A program made the position numbers and the translations under genes. The notes beneath the pieces are model-generated. The model was not told the origin of the DNA, made no database searches, and was given only the letters and a program-made list of their open reading frames with translations. Shown here in pieces: positions 1 through 9,234 of a DNA stretch of 64,000 nucleotides (position 1 is the stretch's first letter; each line of letters opens with the position of its first letter). The DNA is from Aequoribacter fuscus (GTDB lineage Bacteria > Pseudomonadota > Gammaproteobacteria > Pseudomonadales > Halieaceae), in NCBI RefSeq assembly GCF_009910365.1, contig NZ_CP036423.1:124001-188000 (forward strand), in the 5' to 3' direction.

Positions 1-614
1 TGCTGCAAGGCACCGCACTGTGCCAGTACCGCGATAAACTCGCCTGGATGTTGAGTGCCGAGCGCCTTGTGCAATTCTTGCCATAACCGCTCGTGAGGTA
101 GGGTCGTCAATTCGCCGCTGGCCACGATGGTTTGCATTAGGCGCTGTGTTTCGGGCGCGATAGAAAACCCAAGGCGCTTAAATCGAGCGGCGAAGCGGGC
201 CAAGCGCAAGACTCTTAAGGGATCTTCGCTGAAGGCATCGGTTACGTGGCGTAAAACCCGAGCCTCTAAGTCGACCCGGCCACCATAAGGGTCGATTAAT
301 GTGCCATCTTTGGTTTGAGCCATGGCGTTAATGGTTAAGTCCCGGCGCGCCAAGTCCTCTTCCAGTGAAACGTCTGGTGCGTAATGGCACGCAAAGCCGT
401 GGTAACCCTGACCTTGTTTGCGCTCTGTGCGGGCTAGGGCGTACTCTTCGTTGGTGCTTGGATGTAAAAAAACCGGAAAGTCCTTGCCGACGGCGCGAAA
501 GCCTTGTTCTAGCATGGCCTCGGGACTGCCGCCCACGACTACCCAGTCGCGTTCATGCACGGGTAGGTTTAACAGGCTATCACGGACGGCGCCGCCCACA
601 AGATACGTTTTCAT
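1..614 (-). CDS. cca: CCA-adding enzyme (tRNA nucleotidyltransferase), 3' part cut by window edge
   Basis: Adds or repairs the CCA tail at tRNA 3' ends in the cytoplasm. About 204 codons are visible from an ATG at 612-614; the C-terminal part lies outside the window. The N-terminus reads [17 protein letters not shown], the class II nucleotidyltransferase signature. It is followed by the ERDWVVVG strand carrying the metal site, then [11 protein letters not shown] and [12 protein letters not shown], and an [16 protein letters not shown] motif in the RNA-binding region. These match the E. coli-type Cca closely. It lies 27 nt downstream of apaH on the same strand and may be read through from that operon. 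Whether the optional HD phosphohydrolase domain is present cannot be seen. Confidence 0.93.
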   Translation of the reverse strand, partial: MKTYLVGGAVRDSLLNLPVHERDWVVVGGSPEAMLEQGFRAVGKDFPVFLHPSTNEEYALARTERKQGQGYHGFACHYAPDVSLEEDLARRDLTINAMAQTKDGTLIDPYGGRVDLEARVLRHVTDAFSEDPLRVLRLARFAARFKRLGFSIAPETQRLMQTIVASGELTTLPHERLWQELHKALGTQHPGEFIAVLAQCGALQ

Positions 615-641
615 GCGGCGAGTTTAGGCCCAAACGCGGTG

Positions 642-1493
642 TTAGACCAGAGGCTTGCCGTTTTTGCAGGGGCAGCGAAAGAAGCGATCCTGTTCAAGCT
701 CGTAAAGCGTTAACGAGCCGCCCCATACACACCCTGTGTCTAAGGCAAGTGCATGCGGTGCGGCGCAACGACCCTCAAGTGCTGCCCAATGGCCAAAGAC
801 AATGCGATGGTTTTCCGGAATTTGATGGGGATGATTAAACCATGCATCCACGGGCTCGGGTGTTTGAGTCAACGGGTTGGGTAACTCACTTGCCGAGGGG
901 CTTGGCCCCTTGCTGGTCAAATCGAGTCGGCCCGACGCGGTACAAAAGCGCATGCGAGTGAAGACGTTGGTAATCGAGCGCAGACGTATCACGCCTGTCT
1001 GGGATTCGTCAAAGTAGTCGGGCTCGTTGCCGTACATGGATTCAAAAAACAACGGCGCCTTGCTTGAGCGCAGCATAGCTTGTACTTCGTTGGCATACCC
1101 TTGGGCCTGCTCGAGTGACCAATTTGGCGCAATGCCCGCATGCACCATGGTGACTTGGCTTTGGGTATACATTAACGGCTGCTGTATTAGCCAGCCCAAA
1201 AGGGTGTCGCAGTCTTTGGCTTTTAAGATTTCATCGATGGTATCGCCTTTTGAGGGTTTGCGTACCCCATGGGCCACAGCCAGCAGATGAAGATCGTGAT
1301 TACCTAATACGACCTGAACATGATCTCGCCGTTCATACACAAAACGCAAAGCCTTTAGGCTCCTAGGGCCGCGATTGACAATGTCGCCCACCAGCCACAA
1401 CCGGTCGTGTTGATCGTTAAAGTTTGCCTGTTTCAGCACGCATTTCAGCGGCTTTAAGCAGCCTTGTAAATCGCCGGCAATAAACGTCGCCAT
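642..1493 (-). CDS. apaH: Symmetrical diadenosine tetraphosphatase ApaH
   Basis: Hydrolyses Ap4A to two ADP and can remove Np4 caps from RNA (family knowledge). The 283-residue protein carries the calcineurin-like phosphoesterase metal motifs in order: GDLQGC near residue 8, GDIVNRGP near 37 and GNHDLH near 65. A later HAGIAPNW and GHWAALEG supply further metal-binding histidines. Length matches the family (about 270-280). It is the penultimate visible gene of the lptD-surA-pdxA-rsmA-apaG-apaH run, 5 nt after apaG. The ATG is placed right before the first conserved strand, which supports this start. Confidence 0.96.
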   Translation of the reverse strand: MATFIAGDLQGCLKPLKCVLKQANFNDQHDRLWLVGDIVNRGPRSLKALRFVYERRDHVQVVLGNHDLHLLAVAHGVRKPSKGDTIDEILKAKDCDTLLGWLIQQPLMYTQSQVTMVHAGIAPNWSLEQAQGYANEVQAMLRSSKAPLFFESMYGNEPDYFDESQTGVIRLRSITNVFTRMRFCTASGRLDLTSKGPSPSASELPNPLTQTPEPVDAWFNHPHQIPENHRIVFGHWAALEGRCAAPHALALDTGCVWGGSLTLYELEQDRFFRCPCKNGKPLV

Positions 1494-1498
1494 GGGTG

Positions 1499-1918
1499 TT
1501 AATGCAGAGCCCCGGGCTTGGCTAGCCGAAAGCTTGGGATAGTGACTTTAAACGTGTCTGGAAACGCGCCATGTTCGTGAATGACTTCGAAGGTGTAGTA
1601 GCCTTCCATAAAGCCGATGGGGGTCTCGAAATTTGAGCCGCTGGTGTAGTCATAATGCGCGCCGGGACGCAGAGTCGGCGTTTCGCCAACGACGCCAGCA
1701 CCTTCTACTTCATCAATCTTACCGTTGGCATTGGTGATTTTCCAGTACCGGCGAAGCAGGCGCACGGTTTCCTCGCTGTGGTTTTCGATGCGAATGCGGT
1801 ACGCAAAGCGATACTGTTTGCGCGCTGGATCAGAGTGCATTTCCAGATACTGAGGCTGAGTAAAGACCCGGATATCCAGCTTGGTGACCTCTTTAGTGTC
1901 AGAATTGTTCGATGCCAT
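1499..1918 (-). CDS. apaG: ApaG, Co2+/Mg2+ efflux-associated protein
   Basis: Small beta-sandwich protein of the ApaG/FBXO3 fold; its exact biochemical role is unsettled, with links to metal resistance and dinucleotide metabolism. The 139 residues include RIRIENHSEETVRLLRRYWK and the C-terminal GFMEGYYTFE strand typical of the family. E. coli ApaG is about 125 residues, so this one has a slightly longer polar N-terminus. The frame overlaps the 3' end of rsmA by 20 nt, showing translational coupling inside the operon. Confidence 0.94.
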   Translation of the reverse strand: MASNNSDTKEVTKLDIRVFTQPQYLEMHSDPARKQYRFAYRIRIENHSEETVRLLRRYWKITNANGKIDEVEGAGVVGETPTLRPGAHYDYTSGSNFETPIGFMEGYYTFEVIHEHGAFPDTFKVTIPSFRLAKPGALH

Positions 1919-2699
1919 CGCTCAAAGCTACCCATTGTTCTAAGCTAATTGTTTCAGCGCGTGCGGCTGGATCTATGCCAAAGTGCTCGAGCTGTGCGTC
2001 GGATACCACGCCTTTCAAGTTGTTCCTGAGTGTTTTGCGGCGCTGTGCAAATGCTTGCTTAACTAAGGCCTGCAAGCGCCCGAGTTGCTCTAAATCTATC
2101 TTGCTCGAGTCTTTCGGAGTCAGTTTTACCACAGCCGATTGTACTTTTGGAGCGGGATCGAAGGCTTCGGGTGGGACATCGATAATGCGCTCAACGCGGC
2201 ACAAGTATTGTGCTGCGATACCCAGGCGCCCCCAAGCCTTGCTGTGCGGCTGTGCTGTCAGGCGGTCGACTACCTCCGATTGCAACATAAAGTGCATGTC
2301 GGCAATGATATCGGTGTACTCGAATAGTTTCAGTATCAATGGTGTGGAGATGTTGTAGGGAAGGTTGCCCACGACACGCAAGGGTCTGCCTTGGTGCAAC
2401 TCGCGGTAGTCCGTCTTCAGTGCGTCTTGATTGTGTAAGTGAAACCCTTTGTGAATCGAAAAGCTCGCCAGCAGCAAGGTTAATAAATCGCGATCGAGTT
2501 CGATGGCATCCAAGCGCTGACAATAAGGCACGAGTTCCGCCGTTAAAGCTCCCTGACCTGGTCCAATCTCGACAATATGGTCGTCTTGCGCTGGCGCAAT
2601 AGCAGATACGATCGACGTGATCACATGCGTGTCGTGCAAGAAATTTTGCCCAAAGCGTTTGCGCGCCTTGTGTTTGTAGAGACCTGAGCTTTGATTCAT
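1899..2699 (-). CDS. rsmA: 16S rRNA (adenine-N6,N6)-dimethyltransferase RsmA/KsgA
   Basis: Dimethylates two adjacent adenines in the 3' terminal loop of 16S rRNA during small-subunit maturation. The 266-residue protein begins with the typical KARKRFGQNFLHD stretch. SAM motif I is VEIGPGQGALT (about residues 44-54), and the catalytic motif IV is NLPYNIS (about 113-119). The C-terminal helical domain contains FAQRRKTLRNNLKG, typical of KsgA. The start codon overlaps the pdxA stop in an ATGA arrangement and its end overlaps apaG, so it is an internal operon gene. Confidence 0.97.
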   Translation of the reverse strand: MNQSSGLYKHKARKRFGQNFLHDTHVITSIVSAIAPAQDDHIVEIGPGQGALTAELVPYCQRLDAIELDRDLLTLLLASFSIHKGFHLHNQDALKTDYRELHQGRPLRVVGNLPYNISTPLILKLFEYTDIIADMHFMLQSEVVDRLTAQPHSKAWGRLGIAAQYLCRVERIIDVPPEAFDPAPKVQSAVVKLTPKDSSKIDLEQLGRLQALVKQAFAQRRKTLRNNLKGVVSDAQLEHFGIDPAARAETISLEQWVALSDGIEQF

Positions 2700-3664
2700 G
2701 ATTTTAAACTCGCCAATGTCGCGGCCAGTTCAAAAGCCGCAGAAAAACTGCCCGTTTTGGCGCGTCCAGTGCCGGCCAAATCGAGTGCTGTGCCGTGATC
2801 AACCGAGGTGCGAATAAACGGTAAGCCAAGGGTGACATTGACGGCCTCGCCAAAGCCCGCGTACTTAAGAACGGGTAAGCCCTGGTCATGATATTGTGCA
2901 ATGACCGCATCCACTTGATCCAGAATCAACGGTTGAAATGCGGTATCTGCTGGGAGAGGTCCCAGCAGGTCGAAACCTTGGTTCTTGAGCTGCTCTAGGC
3001 AGGGCGTAATGATCTCGATTTCTTCACGTCCAAGGTGGCCGCCTTCGCCGGCATGAGGGTTTAAACCCAGCACCGCAAGCCGCGGATTGGCAATGCCAAA
3101 GTGTTGCTGCAAATCACGTTGCGTAATATGCAGCGTTTCGGTGATCGCCTGACTGGTGATCGCCTTGGGTACCGCACTGAGTGGCAAATGGGTGGTGACC
3201 AGTGCGACGCGCAAAGAACCGGCGACCAGCATCATGACGACTTTGGGCACCCCTGCCATGTCGGCAAAGAATTCGGTGTGACCACTAAAGGGCACGCCAG
3301 CGTCATTGATAACGGATTTTTGAACAGGTGCTGTGATAATGGCATCGAACTCGCCTCGTAGCGCCCCGTGGGCCGCACGTTCGAGGCTTTGCAGCACCGA
3401 TGCTGCATTGGCAGTATTTAAGGCGCCGGGAATAACTGCTGCTTCGGTTGGACAGTTGATAATCTCAATACTGGCCGTGTCGTAAGGGTCGTCGCCGTAG
3501 TCAACCAAGTTCATGGCTAAGCCCAACTGCTGGGCTCTGGCCTTAAGTGTTGTCGCACAACCAATAACGATACGGCGGTGAGCGCTTGGGTTCTGCAGCG
3601 CAGAGGCGACAATATCTGGGCCGATACCCGCCGGTTCGCCCAGTGTAATCGCTAGGGTAGCCAC
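2696..3664 (-). CDS. pdxA: 4-hydroxythreonine-4-phosphate dehydrogenase PdxA
   Basis: NAD-dependent oxidation of 4-phosphohydroxy-L-threonine in pyridoxal 5'-phosphate synthesis. The 322-residue protein has the N-terminal substrate segment TLGEPAGIGPDI and three metal-histidine motifs, SGHTEFFA, NPHAGEGGHLG and YHDQGLPVLKY. The C-terminal LPFIRTSVDHGTALDLAG signature is complete. Length is normal. It sits between surA (2 nt away) and rsmA (ATGA overlap), the conserved gammaproteobacterial order. Confidence 0.97.
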   Translation of the reverse strand: MATLAITLGEPAGIGPDIVASALQNPSAHRRIVIGCATTLKARAQQLGLAMNLVDYGDDPYDTASIEIINCPTEAAVIPGALNTANAASVLQSLERAAHGALRGEFDAIITAPVQKSVINDAGVPFSGHTEFFADMAGVPKVVMMLVAGSLRVALVTTHLPLSAVPKAITSQAITETLHITQRDLQQHFGIANPRLAVLGLNPHAGEGGHLGREEIEIITPCLEQLKNQGFDLLGPLPADTAFQPLILDQVDAVIAQYHDQGLPVLKYAGFGEAVNVTLGLPFIRTSVDHGTALDLAGTGRAKTGSFSAAFELAATLASLKS

Positions 3665-3666
3665 AA

Positions 3667-4932
3667 TTATTTAATGTCGACAAAGGCTTCGTCGCGGATC
3701 TGTTGCAGCCAGGCTTCGAGTTCTTCCTGATACTTTTGGTTGTGCAGGTAGTCTTGCGCGCGGTTGCGATTGACGATTTGGGTCACGTCTTGGTCGCGAC
3801 GATCCATTACCTGCAGGATATGCCAGCCAAACTGCGACTGGAAGGGCTCGGTAATGGCGTTAAGCTCAGCGTTTGACATTTGCTCTTCAAACACAGGCAC
3901 CATCTGGCCTGGGCTCGCCCACCCTAGGTCGCCACCCTCTTGGGCAGAGCCAATATCCTCTGAATATTCTCGAGCAAGATCGGCAAAGTCTTCACCATCC
4001 AGGGCGCGCTGTCGCAATTCGGCGGCTAATTCCTGTGCTTGCTCGTTGGTCAGAATTTCGCTTGGCTTGATCAGAATGTGGCGGACTGAGGTTTGCGGAA
4101 TAATCTGAGTGCCACCACGCTTCTCCAATAGGTAGATAAAGTGGAATGAGCGGCCGTTCTCAATGGGTCCCGCAAACGATCCTTGTTCCATGGTTGGCGC
4201 GATGGGTGCAAACAGTGAGGGCAAGTCAGATTCTGGGCGAATGCCTAAATCACCGCCTTTGAATTGGTAAGGGTCTGTCGACGCGCCGATCACTTCGTTA
4301 AATTCTTCGCCTGCGTTAATTCGCTCGGCTAAGCTCTCGACGTAGGTGCGCGCTGCATCCAGATCTATGTCGTCGCTGACATCGAGGCGCGCATGAATTA
4401 AGCGATAGGCCGGTTGAATGAGTTGCTGACCTTCTTCCGTGTCAAGAAAAGCCTCGATTTCGGCTGTGGTAATATCAATTCGCTGGTTAACATTACCACC
4501 CTGAACGCGCTGAATGATCATTTCGCGCTCGATGTTGGCCAGTAACTCGCCATACGAACCGCCAGATTGCTCGAGCTGATCAACGAACTGCTGGGGCGTT
4601 AAACCATTTTGGCTGGCTAAACGTCCTACCGCCGCTGCTAATTGCTGGTCTTCGATTCGAATGCCATAGCGAACGCCTTTCTGCAGTTGGATGCTCTCCA
4701 GAATTAAGCGGTCCAGCGTTTCGCGGACCAGTGCATCCTCTGGTGGTGCTTCTAAACCACGCGACGTGATATTGTTTTTTACAACGATTAAGCGCTCTTG
4801 CAATTCGCTTTCCATGATGACGTCGTCGTCAACTACGGCAATGACTTTGTCTAGGATCTCAACAGCAGCTTGGGCGCCACTGATTGCGCAGCCTAATGCC
4901 AAACCTGCCGCTAATTTAACGAGTTGCTTCAT
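3667..4932 (-). CDS. surA: Periplasmic chaperone / peptidyl-prolyl isomerase SurA
   Basis: Escorts unfolded outer-membrane proteins through the periplasm. The 421 residues start with a Sec signal peptide (MKQLVKLAAGLALGCAISGA, cleavage expected near AQA). A SurA N-terminal chaperone domain follows. Two parvulin-type rotamase domains come next; the second is recognisable by VRHILIKPS and DLGWASPGQMVPVFEE (about residues 290-385). Its first codons overlap the end of lptD by 17 nt, and LptD is a classic SurA client. Expression is probably from the lptD promoter, though a local promoter inside lptD cannot be excluded. Confidence 0.96.
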   Translation of the reverse strand: MKQLVKLAAGLALGCAISGAQAAVEILDKVIAVVDDDVIMESELQERLIVVKNNITSRGLEAPPEDALVRETLDRLILESIQLQKGVRYGIRIEDQQLAAAVGRLASQNGLTPQQFVDQLEQSGGSYGELLANIEREMIIQRVQGGNVNQRIDITTAEIEAFLDTEEGQQLIQPAYRLIHARLDVSDDIDLDAARTYVESLAERINAGEEFNEVIGASTDPYQFKGGDLGIRPESDLPSLFAPIAPTMEQGSFAGPIENGRSFHFIYLLEKRGGTQIIPQTSVRHILIKPSEILTNEQAQELAAELRQRALDGEDFADLAREYSEDIGSAQEGGDLGWASPGQMVPVFEEQMSNAELNAITEPFQSQFGWHILQVMDRRDQDVTQIVNRNRAQDYLHNQKYQEELEAWLQQIRDEAFVDIK

Positions 4933-7414
4933 GGAAACCTCTAATCAGTTGGTTGAGTGTCGAATCGATGGCTTGGCCAAAACCGCCTAAGCCTTTTAGT
5001 ACGACCTCGATTTGTACTTGTTGTTCCTCGCGCCAGTCTAACTCAGTTTGGTAATACAGACCGTCAGGTACGTCTTGATACTGGCTGTGTACGAGCCGCA
5101 CGCGCCAACAACAGCTGTCATACTCTAAACCAAGCAGCGTTTCGAGATTGGCATTGTGCCGTGTGTCGACATTGCCCGCAAACAAAACTCGCCATTGTGA
5201 GCTTAAACGATAAGCACCAGATACGTGCCATTGCTCGCGTGGAGCCATTAGAGTGTCGACTTTTGAGTAGCCCAAAGACAACAGGGTGTCGGTGCTTGGT
5301 TGCCAGCTGACTTCGGCAAACTGGTTCAGCGCTGTTCCAGACTGGGCGTCGGTAATGATGTCGAGCGATGCGCTGAAGCCTGAGTCCCAGTGAGCTTCAG
5401 CGTTAAAGCCTATTAGCTCGTCGTACTGGTACATCGCATGCGTCGTCAACAGGGGTGTCGCGGGGGTGTCGATAAAAGACAAGTAGGCCAGTCTTGCATC
5501 GAACACTGAACCGTCGGTGACATGGTTGAGCTCGATCGCTGCCGTTACTCTATTTTCGTCGAGTAGACGATCGTGGCCAACGGTTAAGCTGGGTTTAAAC
5601 CAAGCGTTACTGTGTGCTGAACGGATTCGTGTATCGAACAAAGGGGTGCTTAGGGAGTCATCGCCGGTGTTGTTCAGGTAATAGATTTGCGGACTGATCG
5701 TTGTCAGCGCGCTCGATGTGCGCCGATCGAAGTAAAGTCCGGCGTCCAGGATAAAGCGATCAGCACTGGCCGTTGGTTTGTCGTCAATGCCAGGAGGCAA
5801 GTTGTCTAATGTGTAGCTCAAATCTTGAAAAGTGGCCTGGGCTTTGACGTAGGCGCCTGCGCCCTGCCAGTTGAGCGCCAAGCCTGCATTGGTATAGGTT
5901 CGCTCGCCCTGTATGGCTTGGTCGTTGCTGTGGTTGAAGTCAGTCCACTGCACGGTCAGCACAGGTTCAATGACGCGATTTTGACTGCGATAGCTGACCT
6001 CAAGTTGAGGAAGGCTTGCGTAGCTATCCTTCAAATCAAGCGCAGTTGATTGCAGTTTCCGGGCACTTATCTGGGCATCGAGATATTGCGCTTGATAGCG
6101 CAGATAACCTTCTTGGCTCAATTGGTCTTGGTAGCGACTATTTGCGCGACCGCTGTCGAGATCGCGCAAGTAGTTGGGGTCACTGATGCGTGCGATCTGA
6201 ATTTTAGAGGACCAGTTATCGTTGTACTCGGCCTCTTGTGTGAGGTTGATATGCCAGCGGTTCTGGCCTACCGAGCCTCCGGCAAAGCCGAGTTCATCGC
6301 TGTCGATATAGCCCAATTCAAGTTCGAGCTGCCCAGTTGATTTACCGAGATAGCGCCCGGCAAGGGTTTGGTGGAACCCGCGCTCTTGCATCAGCATTGG
6401 GGTGTAGAGCACATCATAATTTGGCGCTAAGTTTGCGTACAAGGGTACAGCAATCGTCGCGCCGTTTTCTGAATCGTTGCTGATGCTGGGCCATAAAACC
6501 CCAGATTTGCGCGTGTCACCGACTGGAAAGCTCATGTTAGGCAGGGTGAGCACGGTCGTATCTTTGACTTTAAGTTTGGCGCCTTCTGCTCTACCAACGC
6601 CGGCTTCAGCGTCTAGTTCAAGCCTGTCAGCATGAAGCTCCCAACTGGGATCGTCCGGTGCGCAATAGCTCACGGCGCTATTGGTCAGTACCAAGCTTTG
6701 CGTGCCTGTTTGTTCTAGCTGCTCCGCTCTGCCGTGTAAAAAGTCGTCGTGAAGCACGAACTCGGCTTGACTCAATTTGGCAGTTTGATTGGCTCTTGAA
6801 ATGACGGCGGCTTGGCTTTGCAGCAACACGCCCGGTTCACGAATTCGGATGTTTCCTTCTAGTTGTAGCGATTCGCTGTCAGTGGTGATGGTGACTTTAT
6901 CAGCTTGGATTCGTCGGGCGCCTTGAGTGAGGAGAACATCACCTGACAGCACCGAGCCCGTGGGGGTTGTCTCTGAATTGTCGGCGCTTGCGTTGATGTT
7001 ATCGCCAGAGGCTCCGCTTGTGTCGAAATCGGGCTCGAGGTAGCGGCCGCTGCAGCGAACGCAGTCTTCGTCTCGTTGGTCAGCCGGCACTCTGGCAAGT
7101 GGCTGCCAATCTAACTGCGCTGTGTCGGTTGTAAGTTTGGATTCAGGCTTTCCCGCAGCTGGGCTAGGCTGCTGGTTTGTCGTGCGGGTTGGCTTTGCGC
7201 TGACGGTACGCGGTGTCAGAGAAGCACTTGGCGCTGCATCACAGTCCCAGCCAGTGTTATCACGATTCGCTTCGCAACGGTATAGTGTGGGCGCAGAGGT
7301 TTTGTCTGGGGGGGCATCGGCTTGCCCGCCGCTGGCATACAACGCAAGCGCAGGCGCTAAGGCCAGCCACAGTGGGTGAAGTTTGGTTTTGCGTTGTGGA
7401 GTTGCAAGGGCCAT
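4916..7414 (-). CDS. lptD: LPS-assembly outer-membrane protein LptD
   Basis: Forms, with LptE, the outer-membrane translocon that inserts lipopolysaccharide in the outer leaflet. From an ATG at 7412-7414 the protein has 832 residues and a signal peptide (TKLHPLWLALAPALALYASG). A periplasmic OstA/jellyroll domain contains LLTQGARRIQADKVT. A large C-terminal beta-barrel follows, with paired cysteines in DSCCWRVRL near the end that form the inter-domain disulphides. An in-frame ATG at 7448-7450 would add 12 residues; no strong ribosome site separates the choices, and the signal-peptide geometry favours 7414. It heads the surA operon and diverges from amgK. Confidence 0.93.
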   Translation of the reverse strand: MALATPQRKTKLHPLWLALAPALALYASGGQADAPPDKTSAPTLYRCEANRDNTGWDCDAAPSASLTPRTVSAKPTRTTNQQPSPAAGKPESKLTTDTAQLDWQPLARVPADQRDEDCVRCSGRYLEPDFDTSGASGDNINASADNSETTPTGSVLSGDVLLTQGARRIQADKVTITTDSESLQLEGNIRIREPGVLLQSQAAVISRANQTAKLSQAEFVLHDDFLHGRAEQLEQTGTQSLVLTNSAVSYCAPDDPSWELHADRLELDAEAGVGRAEGAKLKVKDTTVLTLPNMSFPVGDTRKSGVLWPSISNDSENGATIAVPLYANLAPNYDVLYTPMLMQERGFHQTLAGRYLGKSTGQLELELGYIDSDELGFAGGSVGQNRWHINLTQEAEYNDNWSSKIQIARISDPNYLRDLDSGRANSRYQDQLSQEGYLRYQAQYLDAQISARKLQSTALDLKDSYASLPQLEVSYRSQNRVIEPVLTVQWTDFNHSNDQAIQGERTYTNAGLALNWQGAGAYVKAQATFQDLSYTLDNLPPGIDDKPTASADRFILDAGLYFDRRTSSALTTISPQIYYLNNTGDDSLSTPLFDTRIRSAHSNAWFKPSLTVGHDRLLDENRVTAAIELNHVTDGSVFDARLAYLSFIDTPATPLLTTHAMYQYDELIGFNAEAHWDSGFSASLDIITDAQSGTALNQFAEVSWQPSTDTLLSLGYSKVDTLMAPREQWHVSGAYRLSSQWRVLFAGNVDTRHNANLETLLGLEYDSCCWRVRLVHSQYQDVPDGLYYQTELDWREEQQVQIEVVLKGLGGFGQAIDSTLNQLIRGFHEATR

Positions 7415-7498
7415 GGTTACCAGTAGGTCTGTTAGTGCTAAAGTGCGCATGATAAAACATGCGGCTAGGCTTGTCCGACTTAAATTTTGTGAGAATCT

Positions 7499-8524
7499 GT
7501 GCAGAATCCAAATCCTGAAATACAACTGGCGTGGATCAAAACTCAGTTAGGGTTGAACGCAACCGAAGTCCATTTTCACGCGTTGGCGGGTGACGCGAGT
7601 TTGCGGCGTTACTATCGAGTTCGCGCGAACGGTCGATCGTACATTTTTGCCGATGCCAGCGCCGAGCCAGGCGTGACCCAAACCTTTGCACATTGCGCCA
7701 AAATTTTTTCGGAGGCCGGTGCGAGAGTGCCTCATCTTTTAGCATGGGATAACGAACTGGGGTACTCGCTACAAGAAGACGTTGGAGATCGCCAGCTGCT
7801 GCCCTTGTTGACCGACCAAAGTGTGGATATCTATTATTTAGGCGCCATGCAAATGTTGTCTCAGGTGGCACGAGCGACCACTCGAGCCATCGAGTTGCCG
7901 GCTTACAATGCCCGGCGTTTGCGAACGGAGTTGGATGTTTGTGAAGAGTGGTTTATCCGTGGTCTGTTGGGTATGGAACCCTCTGCTGAGTTTCAGAAGG
8001 CGCAAGGTGATTTGGACGAGAGACTGATCGACTCTGCGCTTGCGCAGGCTCAAGTTTTAGTTCACCGCGATTTTCACTCGCGCAATTTGATGGTGACCGA
8101 TACTGAATTGGTCGCTATTGATTTTCAGGACGCCGTTATTGGCCCGGTGACTTACGACTTGGTGTCGCTGCTAAAAGATTGCTATTGCGCTTGGCCACGA
8201 GTAAAGGTCGAGGCTTGGGTCGAGACCTTCTATGACGGGCTAGGCGACTCGTTAAAGCCGGCCACTGTTGGTGAGTTTTTACGTGATTTTGACTTAATGG
8301 GCCTGCAGCGCCACATCAAAGTTTTGGGTGTATTTGCGCGCTTGTATTTGCGCGACGGTAAGCCGGGCTATTTGCCCGATTTGCCTCGAGTTATTGCTTA
8401 CATAGAGGAGACCTTAATGCGGTACCGCGAATCTGAACCCAGCGTTGCCGAGTTCTTCGGCCGGTGGACCGAGCAGATTCGCCCCGCCTTTGAGCATTGC
8501 GTTTGGTACACCTCATGCGAGTGA
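7499..8524 (+). CDS. amgK: N-acetylmuramate/N-acetylglucosamine anomeric kinase AmgK
   Basis: Phosphorylates the anomeric carbon of recycled MurNAc (and GlcNAc), giving the substrate for MurU; this bypasses de novo UDP-MurNAc synthesis. The 341-residue protein has an aminoglycoside-phosphotransferase fold. Visible motifs are GDASLRRYYRV at the N-lobe, the catalytic loop LVHRDFHSRNLMV (about residues 193-205) and the metal-binding IDFQDAVIGPVTYDLVSLL. The start is GTG, preceded by a weak GAGA ribosome site. The gene overlaps murU by 10 nt, and the pair is the known amgK-murU salvage unit. It is divergent from lptD. Confidence 0.92.
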   Translation: MQNPNPEIQLAWIKTQLGLNATEVHFHALAGDASLRRYYRVRANGRSYIFADASAEPGVTQTFAHCAKIFSEAGARVPHLLAWDNELGYSLQEDVGDRQLLPLLTDQSVDIYYLGAMQMLSQVARATTRAIELPAYNARRLRTELDVCEEWFIRGLLGMEPSAEFQKAQGDLDERLIDSALAQAQVLVHRDFHSRNLMVTDTELVAIDFQDAVIGPVTYDLVSLLKDCYCAWPRVKVEAWVETFYDGLGDSLKPATVGEFLRDFDLMGLQRHIKVLGVFARLYLRDGKPGYLPDLPRVIAYIEETLMRYRESEPSVAEFFGRWTEQIRPAFEHCVWYTSCE

Positions 8525-9195
8525 TGTTATTGGCCGCCGGTCGTGGCGAGCGTATGGGTGCTCTGACCGAGACCTGCCCGAAACCGCTGTTACCTGTAAA
8601 CGGCTCGCCGCTGATTGTGCATCAATTGCGCAAGCTTCAGAACATCGGTTTTCGGGAAATTGTCATCAACACCTCGTATTTGGGTGAGCAAATTCAAGCA
8701 ACCTGCGGTGATGGCAGCCAATTTGGGTTGGATATAGCCTATTCGCATGAGCCCGAACGTTTGGAAACAGCAGGCGGTATCGTTAATGCCTTGCCCTTGC
8801 TGGGTGATCAGCCTTTTTGGGTGGTCAACGCAGACGTGTGGTGCGACTACCAGCCCTTTCCCTGGGTGCGCTTGCCGCGTGGTGCAATGGCCTCGTTGAT
8901 TATGGTGGATAACCCAGAACACAAGCCCTCAGGCGATTTTGGGTTTAGGCCCAATGGCAGCCTCGCGCTCCGACATGAGGTCCAAACCCAGGCATTTACC
9001 TACTCTGGCATGGGCGTGTATCACCCTGACTTGTTTAAGGGTTATGCGCCCGAGCCACTCCCCCTGAGACCCGTGCTAGAACAAGGGATCACCAACAGCG
9101 TAATTTTTGGCGAGCGTTTTCGGGGCTCTTGGCTGGATGTGGGAACCCCCGAGCGTTTGGGGGAATTAGAGAAAAGGTTCGCTGCGGCCCGCTAA
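8515..9195 (+). CDS. murU: N-acetylmuramate alpha-1-phosphate uridylyltransferase MurU
   Basis: Transfers UMP from UTP to MurNAc-1-phosphate to make UDP-MurNAc for peptidoglycan recycling. The 226-residue protein begins at the ATG at 8515, directly before MLLAAGRGERMG, the sugar-nucleotidyltransferase signature, followed by PKPLLPVNGSPLI. WVVNADVWCDY supplies the metal-binding aspartate and GSWLDVGTPERL ends the fold. A TTG 18 nt upstream would add six unconserved residues and is rejected. It overlaps amgK and is probably translationally coupled to it. Confidence 0.92.
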   Translation: MRVMLLAAGRGERMGALTETCPKPLLPVNGSPLIVHQLRKLQNIGFREIVINTSYLGEQIQATCGDGSQFGLDIAYSHEPERLETAGGIVNALPLLGDQPFWVVNADVWCDYQPFPWVRLPRGAMASLIMVDNPEHKPSGDFGFRPNGSLALRHEVQTQAFTYSGMGVYHPDLFKGYAPEPLPLRPVLEQGITNSVIFGERFRGSWLDVGTPERLGELEKRFAAAR

Positions 9196-9234
9196 CGCGT
9201 TAAACTACACATTTTGCGAAACGAGACGCTTGCT

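Noticed and set aside
365-838. 157-codon plus-strand frame over cca and apaH
   Set aside because: Antisense shadow of two clearly conserved genes, with low-complexity Arg-rich translation.
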